A DNA stretch of 58,756 nucleotides from Candidatus Chloroploca mongolica (GTDB lineage: Bacteria; Chloroflexota; Chloroflexia; Chloroflexales; Chloroflexaceae): the NCBI RefSeq assembly GCF_004762035.2, contig NZ_SIJK02000004.1:146772-205527 (forward strand), read 5' to 3'. Within the stretch, counting starts at the first letter, position 1. Each line of letters begins with the position of its first letter. Below the pieces are notes generated by a model. It was not told the DNA's origin. It saw nothing but the letters and a program-made list of their open reading frames with translations, and did no database searches. Made by a program: the position numbers and the translations under genes. Below are positions 34,547-43,189 of the stretch, piece by piece.

Positions 34547-34777
34547 TTAGAAGATCGGTAGGCTGGTGAGCAGCGCGAGCATCAAAAAGACGACGCTCAA
34601 CACAATCGTAGCCTGATGCATGGTCTTTTCCAGCCCGCGACGGGTGCGATAGATCGAACTCGTATCGCGATTGGCCATCCCAAGCGAGCGTGCCTGCAAC
34701 ACGACCAGCGTAATAAGCACGGCGCTGACGATAATCATGGAAAAATAGAGCGCAAGCTCCACGTTTCTTTTCTCCAT
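34547..34777 (-). CDS. secG: Preprotein translocase subunit SecG
   Basis: A 76-residue protein with two membrane helices (LALYFSMIIVSAVLITLVVL and ATIVLSVVFLMLALLTSLPI) joined by a polar loop with RRGLEKTMHQ. This is the size, topology and loop signature of SecG, the small stimulating subunit of SecYEG. It is cotranscribed with the family 5 binding protein. TATACT on the minus strand (34804-34809) is a candidate -10, facing the divergent oxidoreductase gene. Confidence 0.85.
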   Translation of the reverse strand: MEKRNVELALYFSMIIVSAVLITLVVLQARSLGMANRDTSSIYRTRRGLEKTMHQATIVLSVVFLMLALLTSLPIF

Positions 34778-34823
34778 ACTAGACGACGAATCAACCTTTT
34801 TCTAGTATACCACATGCACCGTG

Positions 34824-34829
34824 TATAAT
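34824..34829 (+). promoter_or_regulatory. -10 element of the FAD oxidoreductase gene
   Basis: TATAAT 54 nt before the ATG, in the divergent gap with secG. No convincing -35. Confidence 0.45.
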
Positions 34830-34883
34830 ATTTCAGCGGGTGTGTCCTGCATATGTGTCCTGGGAAAGGCGGGGTGTGACACT

Positions 34884-36041
34884 ATGGCAAGAGGTGCGCA
34901 GGTTGTGATCATTGGTGCCGGGGTGATCGGGTCGAGCATTGCCTATCATCTGGCAATACGGGGCTGTACTGATGTGTTGATCCTGGAGAAAGAGGAAGCG
35001 GAAATTAGTGGCAGTACTGCCCGTTCGGCGGCGGGGGTACGGCATCAGTTTTCGAATACGACCAATATTTTGCTCTCGCGCCATAGTATTGAGAAGTTAC
35101 GAGTTTTTGATGAAGAGGTGGGCGGCCATGCCGAGTTACATCAGGTTGGGTATCTCTTCCTCGTCAATGATCCGGTTACCTGGCAAGAGTATCAACGCAA
35201 TGTTGCCCTGCAGCGAGAGCTTGGTGTCCGCGTTGAACTGTTGACTCCCGAGGAGGCCGCCCGGTTTGTGCCACGGATGCGCACTGACGATCTGCTCGGG
35301 GCGACGTTTGGCCCTGATGATGGTTATTGCGATCCATACGGAATCGCCCTCGGCTACTTGCGGGCGGCTCAGCGTCTGGGGGTACGGTTGCAGCGTGCGA
35401 CTCAGGTAACGGGTTTTGACTGTGTTGCCGGGCAGGTTGTCGGGGTACAGACGAATCAAGGCCCGGTCGCCTGTGCGACCGTCGTCAATGCGGCTGGCCC
35501 CTGGGCCGGTGAGGTAGCTGCGCTCGCCGGCCTCGATGTGCCGGTGCGCCCCTATCGCCGCAATATCTATATGACGACGCCCTTTCCGCAGATTCCTGGG
35601 CCTATTCCGTTGACCATTGACGTTGGCTCTGGTTTCTATATGCGCCACGAGGGTGCCGGGATCTTGATGGGCAAATCGAATCTCGATGAGCCAAGTAGTT
35701 TTAATCAGACCGTTGATTGGGACTGGCTTGATCATGTGCTCGAAGTTGGTCTGGCTCGTTTCCCTCTTCTTGAAGAAGCTGGCCTTGCTGAAAGCCAGTG
35801 CTGGGCGGGCCTCTATGAAATCACTCCTGACCATAATCCGATCCTCGGCTATCATCCAGATCTGCAAGGCTATCTTGATGCCAGTGGCTTTAGCGGGCAT
35901 GGTATTATGCATGCACCGGCTACCGGGATGCTGATTGCTGAAGAAATTCTTGATGGGCGAGCACAGACGATCAACATTGATGAGTTGCGGATCAATCGTT
36001 TTCGCGATGGCGCAGCACGGATTGAACGCAATGTGATTTGA
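34884..36041 (+). CDS. FAD-dependent amino-acid oxidase (DadA/SoxB/glycine oxidase family)
   Basis: A 385-residue DAO-type flavoprotein. The N-terminal Rossmann motif VVIIGAGVIGSSIAYHLA binds FAD; then come the STARSAAGVRHQFSN flavin loop, VVNAAGPWAGEVA, and the C-terminal GLYEITPDHNPILGYH and SGFSGHGIMHAPATGMLIAE. The last two are the hallmarks of sarcosine/dimethylglycine/glycine oxidase relatives. It likely oxidises a secondary or D-amino acid; the substrate is not determinable. I choose the ATG at 34884; the frame is open upstream to 34821 but that includes the promoter. Confidence 0.9.
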   Translation: MARGAQVVIIGAGVIGSSIAYHLAIRGCTDVLILEKEEAEISGSTARSAAGVRHQFSNTTNILLSRHSIEKLRVFDEEVGGHAELHQVGYLFLVNDPVTWQEYQRNVALQRELGVRVELLTPEEAARFVPRMRTDDLLGATFGPDDGYCDPYGIALGYLRAAQRLGVRLQRATQVTGFDCVAGQVVGVQTNQGPVACATVVNAAGPWAGEVAALAGLDVPVRPYRRNIYMTTPFPQIPGPIPLTIDVGSGFYMRHEGAGILMGKSNLDEPSSFNQTVDWDWLDHVLEVGLARFPLLEEAGLAESQCWAGLYEITPDHNPILGYHPDLQGYLDASGFSGHGIMHAPATGMLIAEEILDGRAQTINIDELRINRFRDGAARIERNVI

Positions 36042-36050
36042 CTTTGTTAT

Positions 36051-36084
36051 CAGGCTGCATGGGGCTGAGGCCCCATGCAGCCTG
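36051..36084 (+). terminator. Terminator after the FAD oxidoreductase gene
   Basis: Perfect 15-bp stem CAGGCTGCATGGGGC with TGAG loop, 10 nt past the stop, followed by ACTGTTAG. Confidence 0.8.
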
Positions 36085-36131
36085 ACTGTTAGGGCACCAG
36101 CATACGTCCGTTTCAGCGAGGAGTAGCCTCG

Positions 36132-38321
36132 ATGCGCGTGGTCTATACTATTACGATTTTTGTTAGCGCGCTGCTGCTGTTTCTGCTTCAGCCGATGTTC
36201 GCCCGGATGATTTTGCCGCTGCTCGGCGGTACTCCAGCTGTCTGGAATACCGCGATGGTCTTTTATCAGAGCATGTTGCTCGTTGGCTATGCCTATGCGC
36301 ATGTGACGATCCGTTGGCTCGGGGCACGCCGCCAGGCAATGGTGCATCTGGTGGTAATGTTGTTGCCCCTGCTGACGCTGCCGATTGCCGTTCCTGCGGG
36401 CTGGTTGCCGCCTACCGAGGCAAATCCGGCCTTTTGGGTGCTGGCGCTGCTGACGGCTGCTGTCGGCTTGCCCTATTTTGTTGTGTCGACGAGCAGCCCC
36501 CTCTTGCAGGCCTGGTTTGCCGCCGCTGGCCCGCGGGTGGGCAGTCCTTATACGCTCTATGCTGCCAGCAACCTCGGCAGTATGCTGGCCTTGCTCAGTT
36601 ACCCCGTACTGCTTGAGCCATATGTACGCCTCGATCAACAGAGTTTGCTCTGGTCGATTGGGTATGGCCTGCTCGTATTGCTCGCCCTCGCCTGTGCTCT
36701 GGTGCTCTGGCGGTTACCTGTTGTTGCGCCCTCATCGAGTGATCTTGCCACGCCCCCGGTTGAACAGGCGCCCACCTGGCGGCAACGTGGACGCTGGGTC
36801 TTGCTTGCAACTGTGCCTTCGAGTCTGCTTTTGAGTCTGACGACCTATGTGACGACCGATCTCGCGGCGATTCCGTTGCTCTGGGTCTGGCCGTTAGCGC
36901 TCTATCTCTTGACCTTTACGCTGGTGTTTGCCGCTCGCCCACCTCTTCCGCACTGGCTGATGGTGCGGGCGATGCCGATGCTTGTACTGGTTCTCTTGAT
37001 TACGATCGTTGCCCAAGTATCCCGTCCATTTTGGCTCTTGCTGGCGCTGCACCTCGGGGTCTTTTTTGTGGTTGCCATGGTCTGTCATGGTGAATTGGCT
37101 GCAGATCGTCCTGTCCCGCGTTACCTGACAGAATTTTATCTCCTGATGTCGGTTGGTGGGGCGCTTGGTGGCATCTTCAATGCGCTCATCGCGCCGACGA
37201 TTTTTGTGACGATTCTGGAATACCCGCTGGCGCTGATCCTGGCGGCCCTGTTGTTGCCCGTGATGACGGATGAGGCTACTACGTCGATGATTCCGCGCCA
37301 GCAACGTCTCAACGATGTCGCGATGCCGCTTGGTCTTGGTCTGCTTACGTCCGTCTTGATCATCGCTGGTCAGCGGTTTGGCATCGTTGGTTCAACCGGG
37401 TTGATGGTAATGCTTGGTATTCCCGCGTTGATTGGTTTCAGTTTCTCACGGCGTCCCCTCCGCTTTGGACTTGGGTTGCTTGCTCTGCTTGTAGCCGGTA
37501 CGCTCTTCAATCCTGGCAACGGCGACCAGATCTATGCACAGCGTACCTTCTTTGGGGTTCATCGGGTGCTGTTAGATCCAGGGGGGGACTACCATGTGCT
37601 GGTGCATGGCAATACCAAACATGGGGTGCAGAGTCTCGATCCATTACGTCAGGCTGAGCCATTGAGCTACTATACAACGAGTGGCCCGCTTGGGCAGATT
37701 TTTGCGGAACGGCAGGATCGGTCTGATCTGCGGGTTGGCGGGGTAGGTATGGGAACCGCCTCGATGGCCTGTTATGCGCGGCCCGGGCAGTCCTGGACTT
37801 TTTACGAGATCGATCCGGAAGTGATTGCCATTGCCCGTGACACCGGTCTGTTCACCTTTCTTAGCACATGTTTGCCCGATGCTCTGATTGTACCTGGTGA
37901 TGCGCGGCTCTCTCTCCAGCAAACCGACCGCATCTATGATCTCCTGGTGCTTGATGCCTATTCATCTGATGCGATTCCGATCCATTTGATCACCCGTGAA
38001 GCCCTGCAACTCTACCGTGACCGGCTTGCCGACGATGGCTTGCTGGCTTTTCATATCTCCAATCGCTTTTTTGATCTCGAACCAATACTGGCCAAGCTTG
38101 CTGACGATGCAGGGATGATCGCCATGATCCGCCACGATCTGACGGTGACGCCCGAACAGTATGCATCAGGACACTGGCCGTCGAGTTGGGCCGTGCTGGC
38201 AGACTCCGAGGCTGACCTTGGTCACCTGCGTGATGATCCGCGCTGGCGGCTTGCGATTGCCCCGCCGCAGACTCCGCTCTGGACCGACGATTTTGCCAGT
38301 GTGCTCAGTGTCATGAAGTAG
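36132..38321 (+). CDS. Fused MFS-like membrane domain / spermidine-synthase-like protein
   Basis: A 729-residue protein. Residues 1-460 hold about 12 hydrophobic segments, beginning VYTITIFVSALLLFLLQPMF and the family mark ARMILPLLGGTPAVWNTAMV. Residues about 475-729 are a class I methyltransferase/spermidine-synthase-like Rossmann domain: HVLVHGNTKHGVQ, VGGVGMGTASMACYARP (the nucleotide loop), YEIDPEVIAIA, and LLVLDAYSSDAIPIHLITRE. Proteins of this fusion family are widespread, but their reaction is not established; aminopropyl transfer should not be assumed. It stands alone between a terminator and a convergent kinase gene. Confidence 0.9.
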   Translation: MRVVYTITIFVSALLLFLLQPMFARMILPLLGGTPAVWNTAMVFYQSMLLVGYAYAHVTIRWLGARRQAMVHLVVMLLPLLTLPIAVPAGWLPPTEANPAFWVLALLTAAVGLPYFVVSTSSPLLQAWFAAAGPRVGSPYTLYAASNLGSMLALLSYPVLLEPYVRLDQQSLLWSIGYGLLVLLALACALVLWRLPVVAPSSSDLATPPVEQAPTWRQRGRWVLLATVPSSLLLSLTTYVTTDLAAIPLLWVWPLALYLLTFTLVFAARPPLPHWLMVRAMPMLVLVLLITIVAQVSRPFWLLLALHLGVFFVVAMVCHGELAADRPVPRYLTEFYLLMSVGGALGGIFNALIAPTIFVTILEYPLALILAALLLPVMTDEATTSMIPRQQRLNDVAMPLGLGLLTSVLIIAGQRFGIVGSTGLMVMLGIPALIGFSFSRRPLRFGLGLLALLVAGTLFNPGNGDQIYAQRTFFGVHRVLLDPGGDYHVLVHGNTKHGVQSLDPLRQAEPLSYYTTSGPLGQIFAERQDRSDLRVGGVGMGTASMACYARPGQSWTFYEIDPEVIAIARDTGLFTFLSTCLPDALIVPGDARLSLQQTDRIYDLLVLDAYSSDAIPIHLITREALQLYRDRLADDGLLAFHISNRFFDLEPILAKLADDAGMIAMIRHDLTVTPEQYASGHWPSSWAVLADSEADLGHLRDDPRWRLAIAPPQTPLWTDDFASVLSVMK

Positions 38322-38325
38322 GTGT

Positions 38326-40293
38326 TCAGGGTTGATACGGCAGTAGAACGGTAAAACAACTACCCTGACCAAACACACTCTCAACCGTGACGGTGCCGCC
38401 GTGCAATTCCGCCAGACGGCGCACCAGGGTGAGCCCGAGGCCAGTGCCATCGTGTTGCCGCCTCAGTCCGCTATCGAGTTGGGTAAATGGTTGGAAGAGC
38501 CGTTCCATATCTTCAGGCTGGATGCCTATACCGGTATCGCGTACGGCAAAATAAAAGCCGGTCTGGTCAGCGGAGATACCCGCTTCGAGGGTAACCATGC
38601 CACCGCTGGGCGTGAATTTCACCGCATTCGAGAGCAGGTTGACGAGAATCTGTTTGAGGCGCTTGGGGTCAGCGGCCAGTTGAAGCTTGCCGTCCTCTTC
38701 ACGTACCTCAATGTGCAACGTCAGTTGCTTCTTGCGGGCCGTCTCTTTGACAAACTGCAGGCTCGCCTGGCACAATTCGATGACTGGGAAAGGGCTGATC
38801 TGCAAATCGAGTCGTCCGGCCTCAACCTTCGAGAGATCGAGGATATCATTGATCAACGTGAGCAGATGCTTGCCACTGACTTCAATATGATGGATCGCCT
38901 CTTGCTGGCGGTCATTGAGCTCGCCTCGTAGCCCTTCGAGCATGCTCTCGCTCAGGGCCAGGATGGCGTTCAACGGCGTGCGCAATTCGTGACTCATCGT
39001 GGCGAGAAACTCATCTTTGGTACGCAGGGCGCGCGCCATTTCGGCGTTGGCGAGCAACTGAGCCTGCTCGGCCTTTTTGCGATCAGTATTATCGAAAATC
39101 GTTGTCCGGCTCATCACAAAATTACCGGCCTCATCTGGAATCGCAATGGCACTCATAAGCACGGGAAACGTGGTTCCATCTTTACGGAGCAAATCGAATT
39201 CGAGATCTTTGATCCAGCCCTGGGCCTTGAAGATCGGAAACGCCTGTTGGAAGGTAGGCACGCTGTGTGGGGCAATGATTTTGCTCACATGCTGCCCAAT
39301 CAGTTCTTCATGGGTATAGCCGAGCCAGGTCAGTTCCGTCTGATTGACTATCAGAATGTTGCCCTCGGCATCAAGGGAATGGTAGCCATTCGAGGCGCGA
39401 TCATAGAGATCTTGCACCTCGGCGGTTCGCTTGCGTACCAGTGCTTCGAGGTTTTGATTCAGATTGCGCAGCTCTTCCTCGCTTGCGCGTAGCGCGAACT
39501 CGGCCACTTTGCGTTCGGTAATATCCTCAAAGGTTGCATACACCTGATATGGTATGCTCATCCCCGGTTTGAAGAGTGGGATGGCATTGATCCTGATCCA
39601 GGTTGTTTGTTCGATGAAAGGATTACAGACCCCCATCACGATATTGTAGACGGGTTGGCCGGTACGTAAGGCAATGCTCACCGGGTGAACCTCGCCCGGA
39701 AAGGGCGCACCATTTTCGTAGATTGCCTTCCAGCGCAGATCACGTGGGGTTCTTCCGCGTAGTTGGTCGAGGGTCAGACCAAGGATGCGCTGTGCGGCTG
39801 GATTCGCGTCAATAATGTAGCCATCGGGGTGGAGGTAGACAACTCCTTGCACCATTGTCTCGAAGAGCAGGCGATAACGTTCTTCACTCTCACGTAAGGA
39901 GAGTTCCGAATGCTTCCGTGCGGTGATATCAACAAGCTGTAAAATCAGGAAGCGCTCATGCTTCAAGACCAGGTACTCGCCAGAGATCAGGGTATGACAT
40001 CGTCCACCCCCTTTTTGGCATAGCACTGCCTCAAAACCATCAATTCTTCCCTGTGCATCGAGGTGATCTAGGAGGCGCTGGCGATCGTGCGGGTTTTCCC
40101 AGAGACCGAGTGCCAGGGCAGTGCGCCCAAGCGCCTCTTCGCGGGTATACCCAACGAGTTTCATCCAGGCAGCATTTACTTCGACAATCACGCTATCCTG
40201 AAGGCGGGTCATGACAATGCCAATTGGGCTATGATAAAATATGGCTGCAAAGCGGGTCGTGGCATCAGCGTCATACTCTTGTTGCTCATTCAT
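38326..40293 (-). CDS. Multi-PAS sensor histidine kinase
   Basis: A 655-residue soluble kinase: PAS 1 (about 10-125, FYHSPIGIVMTRLQD), PAS 2 (about 135-260, LLFETMVQGVVYLHPDGYII), a short coiled coil, PAS 3 (about 295-410, NGYHSLDAEGNILIVNQTEL), a HisKA domain with H-box ATMSHELRTPLNAILALSES, and a HATPase domain (ILVNLLSNAVKFTPSGG, RDTGIGIQPEDMERLFQPF, GTGLGLTLVRRLAELHGG). It has no membrane segment, so it senses a cytoplasmic cue such as redox, light or ligand through PAS. No response regulator is adjacent (orphan kinase). It converges with the spermidine-synthase-like gene 4 nt apart. Confidence 0.95.
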   Translation of the reverse strand: MNEQQEYDADATTRFAAIFYHSPIGIVMTRLQDSVIVEVNAAWMKLVGYTREEALGRTALALGLWENPHDRQRLLDHLDAQGRIDGFEAVLCQKGGGRCHTLISGEYLVLKHERFLILQLVDITARKHSELSLRESEERYRLLFETMVQGVVYLHPDGYIIDANPAAQRILGLTLDQLRGRTPRDLRWKAIYENGAPFPGEVHPVSIALRTGQPVYNIVMGVCNPFIEQTTWIRINAIPLFKPGMSIPYQVYATFEDITERKVAEFALRASEEELRNLNQNLEALVRKRTAEVQDLYDRASNGYHSLDAEGNILIVNQTELTWLGYTHEELIGQHVSKIIAPHSVPTFQQAFPIFKAQGWIKDLEFDLLRKDGTTFPVLMSAIAIPDEAGNFVMSRTTIFDNTDRKKAEQAQLLANAEMARALRTKDEFLATMSHELRTPLNAILALSESMLEGLRGELNDRQQEAIHHIEVSGKHLLTLINDILDLSKVEAGRLDLQISPFPVIELCQASLQFVKETARKKQLTLHIEVREEDGKLQLAADPKRLKQILVNLLSNAVKFTPSGGMVTLEAGISADQTGFYFAVRDTGIGIQPEDMERLFQPFTQLDSGLRRQHDGTGLGLTLVRRLAELHGGTVTVESVFGQGSCFTVLLPYQP

Positions 40294-40509
40294 AGGCTGT
40301 GCTGTTCTCTTCTTTGCTTGGAAAGTTGCTTAATGATAACACTACCTTAATGCTTCTTATCACCGAAATGGCCGATACCAGTCTACGATATGCAGTAGAC
40401 CTAGCGTAATCATGTAGATATGCAAACAAGAGGCGGAGACTTCGCGTTTGATTCTGTTCGGATGGTGATATCTGTAGCGTTGTGCCCGCTGCCAGAAAGG
40501 AACGAGACC

Positions 40510-40902
40510 ATGCTGGTCCGCGATCGTATGAGTGCCCATCCCGTTACGATTGAGCCCGAGTCGAGCGCATTGTCAGCGCTTGGCATTATGCAGTACCATC
40601 ACCTTCGCCATTTGCCCGTTGTCGACCCGACCGGTCGTCTGGTAGGCATCCTGGCCGAGCGTGACCTGCTGCTTGCGGCATCACGTCATCTGCACGCCGG
40701 AATGGAAGTCTCAGAAGTGATGTCACGCGACGTTGTTGTTGTCCATCCCGAGACACCGCTGGCCGAGGCTGCTTTGTTGATGGCCAATCATCACTTTGGG
40801 AGTTTGCCCGTAACTGATGCTGAGCATACCATTGTTGGTATTTTAACCGAGAGTGATATTTTTCGGGCATTCGCTGATCTTGATGCTCGCGTTAAAGCAT
40901 AG
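40510..40902 (+). CDS. CBS-domain pair protein
   Basis: A 130-residue protein made of two CBS motifs (about 1-58: MLVRDRMSAHPVTIEPESSA and RLVGILAERDLL; about 68-125: VSEVMSRDVVVVHPETPLAE and IVGILTESDIFRAF). Stand-alone CBS pairs bind adenine nucleotides and report energy state to partners, here unknown. The ATG at 40510 has AAAGGA 8 nt upstream; an open extension to 40420 is not CBS-like. A 6-bp dyad, GTCTAC/GTAGAC (40381-40400), lies upstream. Confidence 0.9.
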   Translation: MLVRDRMSAHPVTIEPESSALSALGIMQYHHLRHLPVVDPTGRLVGILAERDLLLAASRHLHAGMEVSEVMSRDVVVVHPETPLAEAALLMANHHFGSLPVTDAEHTIVGILTESDIFRAFADLDARVKA

Positions 40903-41022
40903 CTTTGTTGGGAAATAACAAGAGGGGGTAAGCAGGTAGTTGCGAGTGCCAATTCGTTTGGTGCTTCGCAGTAGCTTGCTTGCCCTATCTTCTTGTGCTG
41001 CGGTGCCTTCAAGCGGCATTGG

Positions 41023-41060
41023 TATGATGCCCCCGCTGGCGGTAGAGATTGTGGTATGCT
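41023..41060 (+). promoter_or_regulatory. Two candidate ruvB -10 elements
   Basis: TGG-TATGAT (41023-41028) and TGG-TATGCT (41055-41060), both extended -10 type, 85 and 53 nt before the ruvB ATG. No clear -35 for either. Confidence 0.4.
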
Positions 41061-41112
41061 ATGACTCTCCTGGCGATGATAGTCGTCAATAGCAGATCGC
41101 AGCGAGGTTCGG

Positions 41113-42165
41113 ATGGAGCAGCAAGATCGACTCGTTAGCCCCAGGTCTGATGGGGACGATCCGCAGGTTGAAAAGAGTCTGCGCCCGCGCAGTCTGGCCG
41201 AATTTATTGGTCAGGAGAGGGTTGTTGCGCAACTGCGTATTGCGATTATGGCGGCGCGTGCGCGTGGCGAGCCCCTGGATCACACCCTCTTTTATGGGCC
41301 TCCTGGCCTTGGCAAGACGTCGCTCTCGAATGTGATTGCGCACGAGATGGGCGTCAAGATCAAGGTGACGAGTGGCCCTGCGATTGAACGGGCTGGTGAT
41401 CTCGCTGCGTTGCTCACCAATCTCCAGAAAAATGATATCCTCTTCATTGATGAGGTCCACCGCCTCAATCGGGTTGTTGAAGAGGTACTGTATCCGGCGA
41501 TGGAGGATTTTGCCCTCGATCTGATCGTCGGTAAAGGGCCGAGTGCGCGTAGTTTGCGCCTCAAGTTGCCTCGTTTCACCGTGATTGGGGCCACAACGCG
41601 ACTCGCCTTGCTGACTTCGCCGCTCCGCGATCGTTTTGTTGCGCCCCATCGCCTTGAGTTTTATACCGATACGGCGATGTGCGAGATCGTCGTTCGTTCG
41701 GCGCGCATTCTTGAGGTTCCGATCACGGCTGAGGCGGCGCTGGAAGTGGGCCGTCGGGCACGTGGTACGCCCCGTATTGCCAATCGTCTGTTGCGCCGTT
41801 TGCGCGACTATGCCCAGGTTGTCGCCGAGGGGCAGATCGATCTCGAGGTTGCGCGAGCGGCCCTTGCTCAGCTTGAAGTCGATGATCTTGGCCTTGATGA
41901 AAATGATCGCCGCTTGCTGCGGGCGATTATTGAACTCTTTAACGGTGGTCCCGTCGGCCTCTCGACGCTCGCCGCTGCTCTTGCCGAAGAGGTCGATGCC
42001 ATTGAGGATGTCTACGAGCCTTTTTTGCTTCAGCTTGGGTTCCTCCAGCGCACGCCCCGTGGCCGTATTGCGACCCGTCGTGCGTTTGAACACCTCGGTT
42101 TGCCGTTCCCCGAAAAGACGCTTTCGTCGCCTGATGACAATGATTTGCAGCCCCGCCTCTGGTGA
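41113..42165 (+). CDS. ruvB: Holliday junction branch-migration helicase RuvB
   Basis: A 350-residue AAA+ ATPase of the usual size: [20 protein letters not shown], Walker [12 protein letters not shown], Walker [12 protein letters not shown], sensor 1 [18 protein letters not shown] (arginine finger region), and the C-terminal winged helix ([20 protein letters not shown]). RuvB hexamers drive branch migration with RuvA. ruvA and ruvC are not adjacent. The binding-protein gene at 42235 follows after about 70 nt on the same strand. Confidence 0.98.
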   Translation: MEQQDRLVSPRSDGDDPQVEKSLRPRSLAEFIGQERVVAQLRIAIMAARARGEPLDHTLFYGPPGLGKTSLSNVIAHEMGVKIKVTSGPAIERAGDLAALLTNLQKNDILFIDEVHRLNRVVEEVLYPAMEDFALDLIVGKGPSARSLRLKLPRFTVIGATTRLALLTSPLRDRFVAPHRLEFYTDTAMCEIVVRSARILEVPITAEAALEVGRRARGTPRIANRLLRRLRDYAQVVAEGQIDLEVARAALAQLEVDDLGLDENDRRLLRAIIELFNGGPVGLSTLAAALAEEVDAIEDVYEPFLLQLGFLQRTPRGRIATRRAFEHLGLPFPEKTLSSPDDNDLQPRLW

Positions 42166-42234
42166 ATGACTCCTGAGGGGGGCCGGTGAGCTTTGCCTGA
42201 GGCTTCTAACCAGAGGCCAGGTGATGAGGATGCG

Positions 42235-43065
42235 ATGATGCGATCGGGCGTTGTTCGTCATTGGATGGTTGATCTCTTGGCCCTGGCGGTGTTGTGTGGG
42301 TATGGCGGGCTCGTCTGGCTTGTTGCTGGGGGCCTGCAGGGAACGGCGTCGGTTGCGCTTGACCCTGTCATGGCGGCTGCCCGTGAACGTGGGACGCTCC
42401 GCATTGCCGTAGATATCGGGGTGTTACCCTTTGCCGATCAGCAGGGCGAGCGTCTGGTCGGCTACGATATTGAACTGGTCGAGATCGTTGCTGCGCGGAT
42501 GGGGCTTGCCACCGAGTTTGTGCCGACGGGCTTTGATGGCCTCTATGATACGCTGACGAGTGGTCGCGCCGATCTGATTGCTTCGGCGCTCGTCTATGCC
42601 CCTGAGCAGGGTTTTCGCGCACGCTTTTCCGCCTTCTATTTTGACGCTGGTCAGATGCTCCTTGTCCCCGAGGCGGTGCCAGTGAGCAATCGACGCGATC
42701 TTGTTGGGCGCACGGTGGGGGTTGCGCTGGGGAGCGATGCTGATGCACTCGCTCGACGGATGGTGCGTGATGGGATGCCGATGCACCTTGTTTCGACGTA
42801 TGATGAGCCAGCCGATGTGGTCGCAGCGTTGCAGGCAGGCCATCTTGAGGCCGTGATGGTTGATCATATGACGGCGCTTGCGGCGATCCACGCGCATCCT
42901 GAGCTTCGCATTGCCGAAGCATTGAGCTTTGAGCCACTGGTGCTGGCGATGCCGCGTTCGGCGTTTCAGCTTGAAGCCGATATCAACCGCATCCTCGCTG
43001 ACCTCCGCCGGGAAGGTGTTTTGACGACCCTTGAGCAACGCTGGTTTGGGTCGGATCGTCCGTAG
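42235..43065 (+). CDS. Family 3 (amino-acid type) solute-binding protein, membrane-anchored
   Basis: A 276-residue SBP_bac_3 protein: one N-terminal membrane helix (LLALAVLCGYGGLVWLVAGG) and then GTLRIAVDIGVLPFADQQGE, RLVGYDIELVEIVAARMGLA (the signature), FDGLYDTLTSGRADLIASAL and GRTVGVALGSDADALARRMV. No permease or ATPase gene is near, so it may be a receptor-like binding protein or serve a transporter encoded elsewhere. I choose ATG 42235 (GAGG about 6 nt upstream); a TTG at 42193 would add 14 charged residues. Its TAG stop lies inside the inverted repeat at 43061-43135. Confidence 0.87.
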   Translation: MMRSGVVRHWMVDLLALAVLCGYGGLVWLVAGGLQGTASVALDPVMAAARERGTLRIAVDIGVLPFADQQGERLVGYDIELVEIVAARMGLATEFVPTGFDGLYDTLTSGRADLIASALVYAPEQGFRARFSAFYFDAGQMLLVPEAVPVSNRRDLVGRTVGVALGSDADALARRMVRDGMPMHLVSTYDEPADVVAALQAGHLEAVMVDHMTALAAIHAHPELRIAEALSFEPLVLAMPRSAFQLEADINRILADLRREGVLTTLEQRWFGSDRP

Positions 43066-43135
43066 GGGCGCAGTACCCGTCCGCGAGCGCCGTGCAGTCT
43101 CGCGACACACCCGCGGTGGGTGTTTTGCCCCTACG
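43061..43135. repeat. 75-bp inverted-repeat element (terminator-like, possibly interspersed)
   Basis: Terminal arms CGTAGGGGC (43061-43069) and GCCCCTACG (43127-43135) bracket GC-rich sequence with an inner stem ACACCC-gcggt-GGGTGT followed by TTTT. The left arm includes the stop codon of the binding-protein gene. It looks like a small palindromic repeat element that doubles as a terminator; whether it is repeated elsewhere in the genome cannot be seen here. Confidence 0.55.
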
Positions 43136-43149
43136 TTGCTGCTCTGTGC

Positions 43150-43155
43150 TACAAT
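43150..43155 (+). promoter_or_regulatory. -10 element of the degenerate-helicase gene
   Basis: TGC-TACAAT in the context CTCTGTGCTACAATA, 34 nt before ATG 43190. The same 15-mer occurs before clpC (54848-54862). Confidence 0.5.
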
Positions 43156-43189
43156 ACAAAAAGGGGATCTATAGGCATAGTGTAGATGC

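Noticed and set aside
35136-36638. 500-codon minus-strand frame across the FAD oxidoreductase and the spermidine-synthase-like gene
   Set aside because: Crosses two well-supported plus-strand genes and a terminator; composition is unlike a protein.
36132-38321. Polyamine biosynthesis enzyme
   Set aside because: The Rossmann domain resembles spermidine synthase, but the fused membrane half and lack of speD/speA neighbours argue against assigning that reaction.
41086-42261. 391-codon frame antisense to ruvB
   Set aside because: Shadow of RuvB.
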